Below, piece after piece: positions 1 through 8,847 of a stretch of DNA of 64,000 bases. A model generated the notes under the pieces. That model ran no database searches. It was not told the DNA's origin and worked only from the letters and a program-made list of their open reading frames with translations. The translations under genes were made by a program, and so were the position numbers. The stretch comes from AP-15 sp963795485 (GTDB taxonomy: Bacteria; Pseudomonadota; Alphaproteobacteria; ATCC43930; CGMCC-115725): contig CAWCIL010000006.1 of NCBI GenBank assembly GCA_963795485.1, positions 434,001 through 498,000 on the forward strand, given 5' to 3'. Every line of letters begins with the position of its first letter. The first letter of the stretch is position 1.

Positions 1-151
1 AATGCCGAAACAGAAGCGCCTCGGATATCCCCGCCGTCTCGGCGAGCTCCTTTGTCGTGGTGCCGGCGAAGCCCTTGCGGGCAAAGAGCGGAACCGCCGC
101 CGTCACAATCGCTTTGCGGCGCTCGTCGCTGTCTAATCGGGTCATGGCCAT
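1..151 (-). CDS. TetR/AcrR-family transcriptional regulator, N-terminal part (runs off the window)
   Basis: Read on the minus strand, the first 50 codons give a typical TetR DNA-binding domain: a polar start, then a first helix ending in LFARKGF, then TTTKELAETAG and ISEALLFRH, which match the helix-turn-helix of the family. The rest, including the ligand domain, lies left of the window, so the inducer and target cannot be inferred. I took the first of two in-frame ATGs (151 and 145). A 14-base perfect palindrome lies 13 bases upstream of the start and probably serves for autoregulation. Such repressors usually control a neighbouring efflux or catabolic gene, which would be outside this window. 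Confidence 0.85.
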   Translation of the reverse strand, partial: MAMTRLDSDERRKAIVTAAVPLFARKGFAGTTTKELAETAGISEALLFRH

Positions 152-163
152 CGCAGCGAGCGG

Positions 164-177
164 AGTAAGCGCTTACT
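164..177. promoter_or_regulatory. Palindromic operator, likely for the TetR repressor
   Basis: AGTAAGCGCTTACT is a perfect 14-base palindrome immediately upstream of the TetR start codon. A TTAC repeat follows directly. TetR proteins bind such inverted repeats as dimers. Autoregulation is inferred from position. Confidence 0.55.
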
Positions 178-326
178 TACCTGATGTCAAGCGGCTTGTC
201 GCGGAAGCGTCGCACGCTCGACCAGGTCTCCTGCCACGAACAAAGCGGGACCGGTGCTCTTAGTGAACGGTTCATGATAAGAGTCGGGCAGCAACTTCTC
301 AGCTTCGGACCGACGCGTCAGGGCCT

Positions 327-1185
327 ATGGGCTTACCCGATAACCGAGTGATCACCCGCACTCTCAAACGGGTTTTTGACGGCGATAGCGATCGAACTCT
401 TACGAGCGACGACCTAGTGAGCATGTCGCTTGAGGATTATCAGCAGCTTCGCCGTGAGATCACGATCTGTCGCATGAAGGGGACCCCGCGCTTTTTCTGT
501 AACGAGTGTGGGTACCCCGTTTACGCGCCGCGCCATCGAAAGTCCGGGCCTTATTGGAAGCATTTTTCGGGCGAGTTCGCAGGAATGTCCATGGTGGACT
601 GGAAACACCTCCTCCGCCGACGAAATTTCCAAGTGTCAATTTCATGGGCAGTAAGAAAGCCCTTTACATCATAGGCTAAAACATTTGATTGCAGAGCTTC
701 TCAATATGGACAGAAAATCGTCGAATGTAATAGTCGATGAATATTTAATCGCGCCTAACGGAGGTCGCAGGCCCGATGTTCGTGCCGACTTCGCAGGACG
801 GGCGGTCGCCTTCGAACTTCAACTTTCAACGATCCAGCTTCCGACCGCCCTCGCACGTGAACTCTTCTATGAACAAAATCACCGACATCTCATCTGGATG
901 ACCTGGGATTTCTCACCGCTTCCCCTCGCTGAGGTTCGCCAAGCCTTTCTGGATATCCGGACCGCCCACAACGGCAATCTATTTACCATGGATGCCGAGA
1001 CAATCGCACAGTCGCGGCGTCTAAACGCCTTTGCCCTTCGCGTCCTGTGGTGGTGCGAGAGTCATTGCTGCTCAAAGCTGGTGACACTTGACGAGTTGCA
1101 ATGGCCTGCGAACGGTCTCCCTTTTGCGGTGGCGCCTGCGCCGCCGTGGCACGCGGAGTTCAAGGCGCGTGAGGTGACCCCCTGA
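327..1185 (+). pseudogene. Broken CoiA/DUF6035-like protein
   Basis: Two pieces of one protein are visible. The first (327 to about 584) carries a zinc-ribbon-like CNEC motif. A one-base insertion near 584-585 then shifts the frame. In the restored frame the text continues with CPWWTG, a second cysteine and a histidine, and meets an in-frame TAA at 652-654. The downstream piece (from about 685) contains RPDVRADFAG and AFELQLSTIQLP, resembling the nuclease-like core of CoiA/DUF6035-type proteins, whose function is poorly known. The family name is from memory and is moderately sure. G+C is lower than in the neighbours. The reading frame now ends inside the terminal repeat of the downstream IS3 element, so the original C-terminus is probably lost. 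A frameshift, a nonsense codon and an IS insertion together make real decay likely. Confidence 0.6.
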
Positions 1186-1233
1186 AACTCCTCCAGGCGA
1201 AGGTAGAGTCCGGCCCCATGGAAGGGACGGACG

Positions 1234-1500
1234 ATGAAGCGAGGCAGGTTCACGGAAGAGCAGATCATCGCGGTGCTGCGGGAGCAGGAGGCCGGGGTTC
1301 CGACGGCGGAGGTGTGCCGCAAGCACGGGGTTAGCTCGGCGACATTTTATAAATGGAAGGCCAAGTTCGGCGGTCTTGATGTGTCCGAGGCCAAGCGGCT
1401 GCGGTCGCTGGAGGATGAGAACGGCCGGCTGAAGCGGATGCTGGCCGATGCCATGCTCGACAACGCCGCGCTGAAGGATCTTCTGGGAAAAAAGTGGTGA
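1234..1500 (+). CDS. IS3-family transposase OrfA
   Basis: An 88-residue protein with the IS3 OrfA helix-turn-helix: FTEEQIIAVLREQ near the start, VCRKHGVSSATFYKWKAKF around residues 28-46, then a leucine-zipper-like segment. It recognises the element ends and dimerises. Its last codons overlap the start of OrfB (1494-1500) in the -1 relation normally used for programmed frameshifting to make the OrfAB transposase. It is intact. Confidence 0.9.
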   Translation: MKRGRFTEEQIIAVLREQEAGVPTAEVCRKHGVSSATFYKWKAKFGGLDVSEAKRLRSLEDENGRLKRMLADAMLDNAALKDLLGKKW

Positions 1501-2427
1501 TGCCCGCCGCGCGACGGGAGGCGACGACGTATCTGCGTCAGACCTTCGAGATGAGCGAGCGGCGGGCCTGCCGGGTGATCGGGACCGACCGGACAAGCGT
1601 GCGTTATCGAGGCGTGCGAGCCGACGACGGGGCGTTGCGCGAGCGGCTGAAAGCCCTGGCCCAGGAGCGAAGACGGTTCGGCTACCGTCGCCTGCCCGTG
1701 TTGTTGCGGCGCGAGGGACATCCCGTCAACAGGAAGCGGGTCCAGCGGCTCTACCGTGAGGAGCGGTTGATGGTGCGCCGACGGGGCGGCCGCAAGCGGG
1801 CGATGGGAACACGGCGGCCGATGGTGACGCCGCTGGCACCCGACCAGCGCTGGAGCCTGGACTTTGTCTCGGACCAGCTGACCGACGGCCGGCGCTTCCG
1901 CATCCTGGCCGTGGTCGAACGACTGCACTCGAGAATGCCTGGCCCTGGTCGTCGATACCTCGATCTCGGGCCGGCGCGTGGCCCGGGAGCTGGACGATAT
2001 CGTGCGCTGGCGAGGGCGACGCCCGGACACAATCGTCAGCGACAACGGCACCGAGCCGACCTCGAACGCCATCCTCGGCTGGGCGGACGAGACCGGCGTC
2101 GGCTGGCACTACATGGCGCCCGGCAAACCGCAGCAGAACGGGTTCATCGAGAGCTTCAACGGCAGGCTGCGCGACGAGCTGCTCAACGAGACGTTGTTCA
2201 GATCGCTGCCGCACGCCCGTGCCGCGCTCGAGGCCTGGCGACGCGATTACAACGAGGAGCGACCGCATTCCAGGCTCGGTTGGATGACGCCTCGGGGCTA
2301 CGCCAGCGCCCTCATCGGCGAGGTCGGCCGGGACGCTGCGCTACGCTCGGGCTCCGCGCCCCGGCCTCTTGCCACCCACCAAACAGAAGGTTCAAATCAA
2401 CCCCGGACTCTCGTTCCGACTGGATGA
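1494..2427 (+). pseudogene. IS3-family transposase OrfB, frameshifted
   Basis: This is the catalytic half of the transposase, with a DDE integrase core. The first Asp is in WSLDFVSD, the second in TIVSDNGTE and the Glu in GFIESFNGRLRDE. Between the first and second catalytic residues an extra A in the run at 1918-1919 breaks the frame. Removing it restores VVDDCTRECLALVVDTS and joins the two halves cleanly. No full-length product can be made as written. This frameshift is separate from the programmed one at the OrfA/OrfB junction. Confidence 0.85.
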
Positions 2428-2617
2428 AAAACGGGGGTCACCTCACTTCACGAATGCGATGGCTTATGAACCAGGCAGTTTTGAGGGTGACGCCGAGAGT
2501 TCGGTGAAGCTGATTGCTGCTGATCCCCTTTTTGAAAAGCACAGCAGGAACATGGCTTGAAGCCACACATGCAGCTTGACGTGGCTGGCCTCGAAGATGC
2601 ATCAGCGGCCCCCATGA

Positions 2618-3523
2618 TCACCGCCGCGCCGGCGTTACCAGATTTGGGGTCCAGTAATATGAAGTGTTCTGGTTTGTATTGTTCACGACCTTAAATTGAT
2701 CACTACCGGGATCGTAGCAGACCGATTGCGACCCAATTCTCGGTCGGCAGGTCGCGTGTCTGTCCCAATTGGGCTGTGTCGCGGTGACCAAATTGGCCAC
2801 CCCACCTCCGATTACATATTGCGCCGTACCGCGGCTCCTCGAATTCGTGATATCGAACGACCCCTCTTCCGTCCCACTCAAAAGCACCGCCGCGGCCCCT
2901 CTATCGGCAGTTGTCCTCATCGGGCTGCCCGGCAAGAGATCGACATACGGGCCCCCCAACAAATAAAAACCTCCATTGATCCGATTATAGAACTCGACCA
3001 GATTTCCGGCCACGCTTACCCTTGAGCCTGGCGCCCCTGTGATCGTCCATTGCGTATTACGGAAATCGTTGTTCGTCAGCCTCATTCCGAGGATCGCTCG
3101 GTTGGTAGTTAAAGTGCCCGGCAGGAGAAATAAATCGTCGCTGATGTTCCATCCATCGACGTTGGTCGCTGGATTAACATTGAAGAAATTCGGAGATGCA
3201 CAGGCACCAGAATACCCAAACGCCGAGGAATGAGTAAATTCGAAATCGTAGAGATCGGTAATTGTGCTGTCTGTCGTCAAGATATGACATATTGTCTCAA
3301 CATGTCCGTGTGTGAATTCGAAGAGATTGGCACCCGTATGCCCTATCAGGCCTCGAATCGGCGCGCAATTGGGACAATTTGCATAATTGACGAAATTCTG
3401 CACTCTCGGGCCGAACGCATCGAATTGATCCACCGTCACGCCAGACGGTCCGGAATTTACGTTTTCCGCTTGACCGCCGGTGATCAAGAAATAGTTGACC
3501 GAGACGAGCTGGTGATCGGTCAA
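2618..3523 (-). CDS. Unrecognised AT-richer orphan protein, possibly 5' truncated
   Basis: An open frame of about 301 codons with clearly lower G+C than the surroundings and many Asn, Thr, Gly and Ser residues. I recognise no family. Segments such as YFLITGGQ, GGFYLLGGPYVDLLPG and YVIGGGVANLVTA suggest a beta-rich, possibly extracellular protein, but no signal peptide or membrane segment is visible. The listed start is a TTG at 3523. The frame stays open for another 28 codons to about 3607 with no ATG, and those codons read like real protein (PAQLFIGTTERSRNLV), so the true 5' end may be lost. A 125-codon frame on the opposite strand (3230-3607) is judged a shadow. It lies next to an IS element, which fits acquired DNA. 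Confidence 0.55.
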   Translation of the reverse strand: MTDHQLVSVNYFLITGGQAENVNSGPSGVTVDQFDAFGPRVQNFVNYANCPNCAPIRGLIGHTGANLFEFTHGHVETICHILTTDSTITDLYDFEFTHSSAFGYSGACASPNFFNVNPATNVDGWNISDDLFLLPGTLTTNRAILGMRLTNNDFRNTQWTITGAPGSRVSVAGNLVEFYNRINGGFYLLGGPYVDLLPGSPMRTTADRGAAAVLLSGTEEGSFDITNSRSRGTAQYVIGGGVANLVTATQPNWDRHATCRPRIGSQSVCYDPGSDQFKVVNNTNQNTSYYWTPNLVTPARR

Positions 3524-3607
3524 ACGATGCTGAGCCTCAGAGACGAGATTTCGCGATCTTTCCGTCGTGCCGATAAAAAGCTGCGCCGGGACGACAAAAA
3601 TACATAA

Positions 3608-3889
3608 AGGTTATCCCTCGGCCCGCTCCCTCTGGCAGCGTCAGTAGTGAGAATTTGGTGAGACGGCCGGCGGCGGCGCGGTCTGAAGCAGGACGATGAT
3701 CCCCTCTCGAACTCGAACAGCGAGCGCAGGGCGGATGCGATCCGCCATTTTGGCTGTTGCCGGTGCTGAGTCGTTTCGTCACGGAGGCGGCGCGGACGCA
3801 GGGGTTTCACCATCGAACTGCCCGGCACGCGCGCGGCGGATTGCATCCGCCCCGTCTGATCCCGATCGCGGATACGGCGAGACGGCCGG
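3608..3889. repeat. Intergenic region with twin identical hairpins
   Basis: No gene is visible here. It holds two hairpins with the same seven-base stem, GGCGGAT-NNN-ATCCGCC, at 3730-3746 and 3835-3851, with different three-base loops. Neither is followed by a T-run in the direction of the uvrD gene that ends at 3890, so they look more like a dispersed palindromic repeat than intrinsic terminators. Confidence 0.5.
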
Positions 3890-6157
3890 TCAGGCGCGTT
3901 CGACGAAGGCGTCCATAATTTTTTTGTCGCCGGCGTGCTCGAAGCGGATGGCGAGCTTGTTGTCCTCGACCGCGGTGACGGCGCCATAGCCGAATTTCTG
4001 GTGAAACACGCGGTCGCCGACCGAAAATCCGCCGACCTGGCGGATCTCGGCGCCGCGCCGCGGCACCGGACCGGCTTCGATCAGCAGCGGCCGCCGCCGT
4101 TCCGCCCACGGGCCCGCCGGCCGCGCTTGCGGCAGATCGGCGGCGCCGCCCCAGGCCGCCGCCGCAAACGGCGCGCCGCGAGCGGCGCCCGGCTGCAGCC
4201 CCGGCTCGGCCACGACCTCGATATGCTCGGCCGGCAGCTCGTCGACAAACCGCGAGCGCATCGCACTCTGCCACTGGCCGTGGATGCGGCGGTTGGCGGC
4301 GAACGAGACATAGCCCTTATGGCGCGCGCGGGTCAGCCCGACATAGGCGAGGCGGCGTTCCTCTTCGAGCGCGGCGAGCCCGTTCTCCTCCATCGCCCGC
4401 TGGTTCGGGAACAGCCCCTCCTCCCAGCCCGGCAAAAACACCGTATCGAATTCGAGCCCCTTGGCGCTGTGCAGGGTCATCAAATTGACCATGTCGCCGG
4501 CCGAAGCGGCGGCGTTGTCCATGACCAGGCTGACATGTTCGAGAAAGCCGCCGAGGTTCTCGAACTCGGCCATCGCCACCACCAGCTCCTTCAGATTTTC
4601 GAGGCGGCCGGCGGCGTCGGGCGAGCGGTCGTCCTGCCACATTTGGGTGTAGCCCGATTCGTCGAGCACGCTCTGCACCAGGTCGGTATGCGAGACTCGC
4701 CCGGCGTCATCGCGCCAGCGGTCGAGCGCCCGGACGAAGCCGGCCAAGGCGTTGCGCGCGGCCGGCCGCAGCCGGTCCCCGGTGATCAACAGCCGCGCCG
4801 CCTCGGCCAACGGCAGGCGCTCGTCCCGCGCGAGGCCGTGCAGCTGCTGCACCGTCGAGCTGCCGATGCCGCGGCGCGGAGTGTTGAGGATGCGCTCGAA
4901 GGCGAGGTCGTCGGCCGGCTGATTGACGAGCCGCAGATAGGCGAGCGCGTCGCGGATTTCCTGGCGCTCGTAAAAGCGCGGGCCGCCGATCACCCGGTAC
5001 GGCAAGGCGAGCGCGATGAACCGCTCTTCGAACTCGCGGGTCTGGAAGCCGGCGCGGACCAGGATCGCGATCTCGCCGAGCGCGTGACCCTGGCGCTGCA
5101 ACGCCTCGATCTCGTCGCCGACCCAGCGCGCCTCGTCCTCGGCGTCCCACAGCGCGCGCACCACGATCTTGTCGCCGTCGCCGGCCTGGGTCCACAGCGT
5201 CTTGCCGAGCCGGCCGCGGTTGTGCGCGATCATCCCGGCCGCCGCACCCAGGATGCGCGAGGTCGAGCGGTAGTTTTCCTCGAGCCGGATCACCGCCGCC
5301 CCCGGAAAATCCGTTTCAAAGCGCAGGATGTTGCCGATCTCGGCACCGCGCCAGCTGTAGATCGACTGGTCGTCGTCGCCCACGCAGCACAGATTTCGCC
5401 GCGCCTGGGCCAGCAGACGCAGCCACAGATACTGCGCAACGTTGGTGTCCTGGTACTCGTCGACCAGCACATAGCGAAAGCGCCGGTGATACTCGGCGAG
5501 AATGTCGGGATTTTGGGTGAAGAGGGTCAAATTGTGCAGCAGCAAATCGCCGAAATCGACGGCGTTGACGGTCAAGAGCCGCTCCTGGTAGCGCTCGTAA
5601 AGCGCGATCGCGCGGCCGTCGGCAAAGCCGTCGGCATCGCCGCGCGGGACCTTGTCGGGGCCGAGGCCGCGGTCCTTCCAGCGCTGGATCACCGACAGCA
5701 GCACGCGCGCCGGCCAGCGCCGCTCGTCGATGTCCTCGGCCTGAAGGATCTGCTTCAGAAGGCGGATCTGGTCGTCGGTGTCGAGGATCGTGAAGCTCGA
5801 TTTGAGCTCGACCGCCTCGGCATGGCGGCGCAGCATGCGCGCGGCGATCGCATGGAAAGTGCCGAGCCACACGCCGTCGGCGGCACGGCCGATCATCGCC
5901 TCGAGCCGCTCGCGCATCTCGCGCGCCGCCTTGTTGGTGAAGGTGACCGCCAGCAATTCGGACGGAAACGCGCGCCGGGTGGCGAGGATGTGGGCGAGCC
6001 GCGCGGTCAGCACCCGGGTCTTGCCGGTGCCGGCCCCGGCCAGCACCAGGACCGGGCCGTCGACCGCCTCGACGGCACGAAGCTGCGCGTCGTTGAGGGC
6101 GGCAAGGTAGGAGGTCGCTGCGGACGACGAAGAAACGAGAACGGCGGGATCGGGCAT
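3890..6157 (-). CDS. uvrD: ATP-dependent DNA helicase UvrD/PcrA
   Basis: A superfamily 1A 3'-5' DNA helicase for nucleotide excision repair, mismatch repair and clearing of stalled complexes. All motifs are present in order: Walker A GAGTGKT near residue 41, DEYQDTN (motif II), DDDQSIYSWRGA (III), EENYRST (IV), TLHSAKGLEFD (V) and YVGLTRAR (VI). The C-terminus has KFGYGAV..AIRFEHAGDKKI, the Tudor-like domain that in PcrA/UvrD contacts RNA polymerase. From the ATG at 6157 the product is 755 residues, the usual size. The frame is open to 6235, but those extra 26 residues have no family character. It is divergent from the permease at 6274. No frameshift was seen over 2.3 kb. Confidence 0.95.
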   Translation of the reverse strand: MPDPAVLVSSSSAATSYLAALNDAQLRAVEAVDGPVLVLAGAGTGKTRVLTARLAHILATRRAFPSELLAVTFTNKAAREMRERLEAMIGRAADGVWLGTFHAIAARMLRRHAEAVELKSSFTILDTDDQIRLLKQILQAEDIDERRWPARVLLSVIQRWKDRGLGPDKVPRGDADGFADGRAIALYERYQERLLTVNAVDFGDLLLHNLTLFTQNPDILAEYHRRFRYVLVDEYQDTNVAQYLWLRLLAQARRNLCCVGDDDQSIYSWRGAEIGNILRFETDFPGAAVIRLEENYRSTSRILGAAAGMIAHNRGRLGKTLWTQAGDGDKIVVRALWDAEDEARWVGDEIEALQRQGHALGEIAILVRAGFQTREFEERFIALALPYRVIGGPRFYERQEIRDALAYLRLVNQPADDLAFERILNTPRRGIGSSTVQQLHGLARDERLPLAEAARLLITGDRLRPAARNALAGFVRALDRWRDDAGRVSHTDLVQSVLDESGYTQMWQDDRSPDAAGRLENLKELVVAMAEFENLGGFLEHVSLVMDNAAASAGDMVNLMTLHSAKGLEFDTVFLPGWEEGLFPNQRAMEENGLAALEEERRLAYVGLTRARHKGYVSFAANRRIHGQWQSAMRSRFVDELPAEHIEVVAEPGLQPGAARGAPFAAAAWGGAADLPQARPAGPWAERRRPLLIEAGPVPRRGAEIRQVGGFSVGDRVFHQKFGYGAVTAVEDNKLAIRFEHAGDKKIMDAFVERA

Positions 6158-6273
6158 CGGACGATGATATAGCAAACCGACGGCGTCGATGCAGCGTGGC
6201 GTCGCCATTCCCGCGGTAGCGCTTGGCACGGGCATTGCGGATATGATGCCGCGCCCGTCGCTTGGCTGTCCCG

Positions 6274-7548
6274 ATGCACGCCGCGATCGTCCTTCTCGTC
6301 CTGATCCTGACCTATGCCGGCATGGCCGCCGGGCGAATCGCCTGGCTGCAGGTTGACCGCACCGGGATCGCGCTGCTCGCGGTCATCGCGCTGTTGGCCA
6401 GCGGGCAGATGACGCTCGACGATTTCGGCAGCGACGTCGACATGCCGACGATCGCCTTCCTGTTCGCGATGATGATCATCTCGGCCCAGTTCGCGCAATC
6501 GGGCTTTGTCGATCTGTGCGCGCGCACGATCACCGGCACGCCGCGCGGGTTCGCCACCCTGATCGGGCTGACCGTCGCCATTGCCGGTGCTCTGTCGGCG
6601 GTGCTGGCAAGCGACATCATCATTATCGCGATCGCCCCCTTGCTGATCGCCGGCGCCCAGGCGCGCAGCCTCGACCCGCGCCCGCTGGTCATCGCCTTGG
6701 CCGCCGCCACCAACGCCGGCTCGGCCGCCACCCTGATCGGCAATCCGCAGAACATCCTGATCGGCTCGCTCGGCCAGCTGAATTTCTGGAGATTTTCGGC
6801 GATCTGCGCGGTCCCGGCATTGTTTGCGCTGACCGTGGTCTATGCGGTCGTCTGGCTGCAATGGCACCAGCGCATCACGCTGGGCGCGCCCGCGGAACCT
6901 GCCGAGCCGCCCGCTGTTGCATCGCCGATTTTCGCCGCCGCCCGCCCGTTTGACCGCAACCAGACGATCAAGGGGCTGGTCGCAGTGCTGGCGCTGCTGG
7001 TCCTGTTCGCGACCCCGCTGCCGCGCGAGATCGGCGCCCTGATCATCGCCGCACTGCTGCTCGCCAACCGCAAGATCACCAGCCGCACGATGATCGCCGC
7101 GGTCGATTGGCCGTTGCTGCTGCTGGTCTCCTGCCTGTTCGCGATCACCGGGGCGCTGAACCAAGCCGGCGTCACGGCGCGGCTGCTGGCGTTCCTGACC
7201 GACCACCGCCTCTTGCCCGACAATCTCCTGCTGCTGACGCCGTTCAGCCTCCTCGCCAGCAATGCCATCGGCAGCGTCGGGGCTTCGATGCTGCTGCTGC
7301 AATTGTGGCCGACGGCACCGCCGGGCGCGCTCTATGCGCTGGCCCTGCTCTTGAGCCTCGCCGGCAACCTGATCCTGACCGGCAGCCTGACCAATCTCTT
7401 GATCGCCGAGCGGGCGGAGCGGATGGGCGTGAGGCTCGGCTTTGCCGAGCATGCGCGCGCCGGAGTGCCGATCGCGATTCTGTCGATCGGCTTTGCCGTA
7501 TTCTGGCTGGCGCTGACCCGCACCCTGCCGGTATTGCCGGGCGGCTAG
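6274..7548 (+). CDS. SLC13/ArsB/NhaD-type anion permease
   Basis: A very hydrophobic inner-membrane protein of about 424 residues with around 11 predicted membrane segments. It shows the ion-transporter superfamily pattern: DMPTIAFLFAMMIISAQF in the first half, then NAGSAATLIGNPQNILIG, the NPQN hairpin typical of ArsB/NhaD/SLC13 proteins. A second SNAIGSVGASM stretch marks the repeated half. Substrates in this superfamily include dicarboxylates, sulfate, arsenite and Na+/H+, and the sequence alone does not decide. I chose the ATG at 6274 over an upstream TTG at 6262. It shares a short promoter region with the divergent uvrD. Confidence 0.85.
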   Translation: MHAAIVLLVLILTYAGMAAGRIAWLQVDRTGIALLAVIALLASGQMTLDDFGSDVDMPTIAFLFAMMIISAQFAQSGFVDLCARTITGTPRGFATLIGLTVAIAGALSAVLASDIIIIAIAPLLIAGAQARSLDPRPLVIALAAATNAGSAATLIGNPQNILIGSLGQLNFWRFSAICAVPALFALTVVYAVVWLQWHQRITLGAPAEPAEPPAVASPIFAAARPFDRNQTIKGLVAVLALLVLFATPLPREIGALIIAALLLANRKITSRTMIAAVDWPLLLLVSCLFAITGALNQAGVTARLLAFLTDHRLLPDNLLLLTPFSLLASNAIGSVGASMLLLQLWPTAPPGALYALALLLSLAGNLILTGSLTNLLIAERAERMGVRLGFAEHARAGVPIAILSIGFAVFWLALTRTLPVLPGG

Positions 7549-7590
7549 GCTGCGCCGGCACAAATCCTTTGCCTGGGCATATCCTGGCGC

Positions 7591-8651
7591 CTACGCCAAT
7601 TCCGGCAAAGGAGCGGGCTGCCGGGCTGGCTCGGCAAAGACCGCGGCGTAGCGTTTCATGACCTCCTCGGCGACATCCTGGGCTTTCGCCCACTGCTTTC
7701 CGGTTCTCTGGTTGAGGGTGCGGTACAGCTCCGGGATCTCGCGGCGATATTTCTCGTCCCGCGCCTCCAGCCGCCGTTGCCTCAGATCGCCCTTGAACCG
7801 CTCGCGCAGAAAGCCGTAGGCGACCAGTTCGCTCAGCAGAATCGTGAAAATATCCTCGGCCTTGGCCGGCTCGTACTCGACCAGGCCCTTGATCGATTTG
7901 CGCGCGCTCTCCAGCCCGAGAAACTGCATGTAGATCACGCTGACGAGGGCGCGATGCCAATCGTCACTGCCGGCGACCCGCCTGCCGGCGACGGGTGGAT
8001 GTCGGCGAGTTTTCGCAGCGAATCCCGCATCACCTTCATATACGTGTAAAACGCGGTGACGTTGTCGACCACGTCCGCTTCCAGCGGCTGCAGATCCTTC
8101 ACCGACAACTCGAATACCGGGAAATAGCTTTCCTGCGAGGTGAAATGACTGCCGTCGTCCGGCATGTCGCCATCGATGTCGCGCGGCCGGACGGTCTGCG
8201 GTCCGCCCTCGAACAGGGCGATGTAGCGCGGCACCATATCGACCACGGCGGCGACGCGGCACAGGGTGGCGATCTCGCAGGCGAACAGATCGACCACGCC
8301 CAGACGGGCGCTGCCGGTCTGATAGGTCCAGGTGAGCACGCCGCAGCCGACCGCCCCGATCGCGCCAATAAAGGCGGCGCTGTCGCCGATCGCCGAGAAC
8401 ACCAGCTGCGGCCAGATCCAGCCGCTGTGGCTCGATTTGATGGTCTTCCAATTGCTGATGACCTCGTGCTCGAAGCAGAAGAGCAAGGCGAGGATCGAGG
8501 CCGCGATCATGATGATGACCGTGACCGAAAAGATCAGCCGCAGATCCGCGACATGCCGCGACCGGCCGAGCCGCTCGAAAGTCGAGGATTCCTGCCCTTG
8601 ACGGAGCTGTCGCAGGATGTTGGGCGGCCACAGCGAGGAGAGAAGGTGCAT
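7591..8651 (-). pseudogene. Unrecognised two-segment membrane protein, frameshifted
   Basis: The start at 8651 has a strong ribosome site (GGAGG five bases upstream). The N-terminal part has a membrane helix around LIFSVTVIIMIAASILALLF and a second hydrophobic stretch (LVFSAIGDSAAFIGAIGAVG), then a soluble region. The frame ends early at 7935, but the next frame continues with GSDDWHRALVSVIYMQFLGL and a charged helical C-terminus ending at 7591. One extra base in a G-rich run near 7975-7985 explains this. The restored protein is about 353 residues. I do not recognise a family. It is divergent from hemC with 196 bases between them. Confidence 0.6.
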
Positions 8652-8847
8652 ATGGCCTCCGTAGAGCCGGCGCCGGGGCGATCGGTGATCGCCTGCGGCG
8701 GCTCGGCACATCCCAGCATCAAGACCGCCATCACGCTGTGACCCGCTTCACACCACAGCAGAAAATTTGCCGCCCGGCTTTGATCGGGCGCCGGCCTCAC
8801 GCCGGTTGGAACGCAGCCTGCGGTCGGGTTAAAAGAACGGCGAGGAC

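Larger units (their letters stand above)
1169..2446 (+). mobile_element. IS3-family insertion sequence
   Basis: The element carries the two overlapping genes of an IS3-type transposase. It is bounded by a perfect 14-base inverted repeat: GTGAGGTGACCCCC at 1169-1182 and its complement at 2433-2446. The conserved tips are TGACCCCC and GGGGGTCA, so the strict ends may be 1175 and 2440. I see no clear target-site duplication outside either pair of ends, which suggests an old insertion or a later rearrangement. The copy is probably inactive because its second gene is frameshifted. It sits at the 3' end of the broken CoiA-like gene. Confidence 0.85.

Noticed and set aside
1494..1500. OrfA/OrfB overlap counted as another damaging frameshift
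   Set aside because: This overlap is the normal programmed -1 frameshift region of IS3-family elements.
3230..3607. 125-codon plus-strand frame MSKFEIVEIG...
   Set aside because: It is antisense to the longer orphan frame; its composition is less protein-like and no good ribosome site was seen. Kept as a possible alternative only.
3935..6172. Long open frame of 745 codons on the plus strand opposite uvrD
   Set aside because: It is the antisense shadow of a complete helicase with all motifs; its own translation is Arg/Gly/His-rich with no domain.
6007..7563. Open frame of 518 codons opposite the SLC13-type permease
   Set aside because: It is a Gln/Arg/Asp-rich shadow frame typical of high-GC antisense; the plus-strand permease has clear membrane helices and the NPQN motif.
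8534..8741. Short minus-strand frame beginning MAVLMLGCAEPP that looks like a lipoprotein leader
   Set aside because: It overlaps the well-supported start of the membrane protein at 8651, has no downstream domain, and the Cys context is probably chance.
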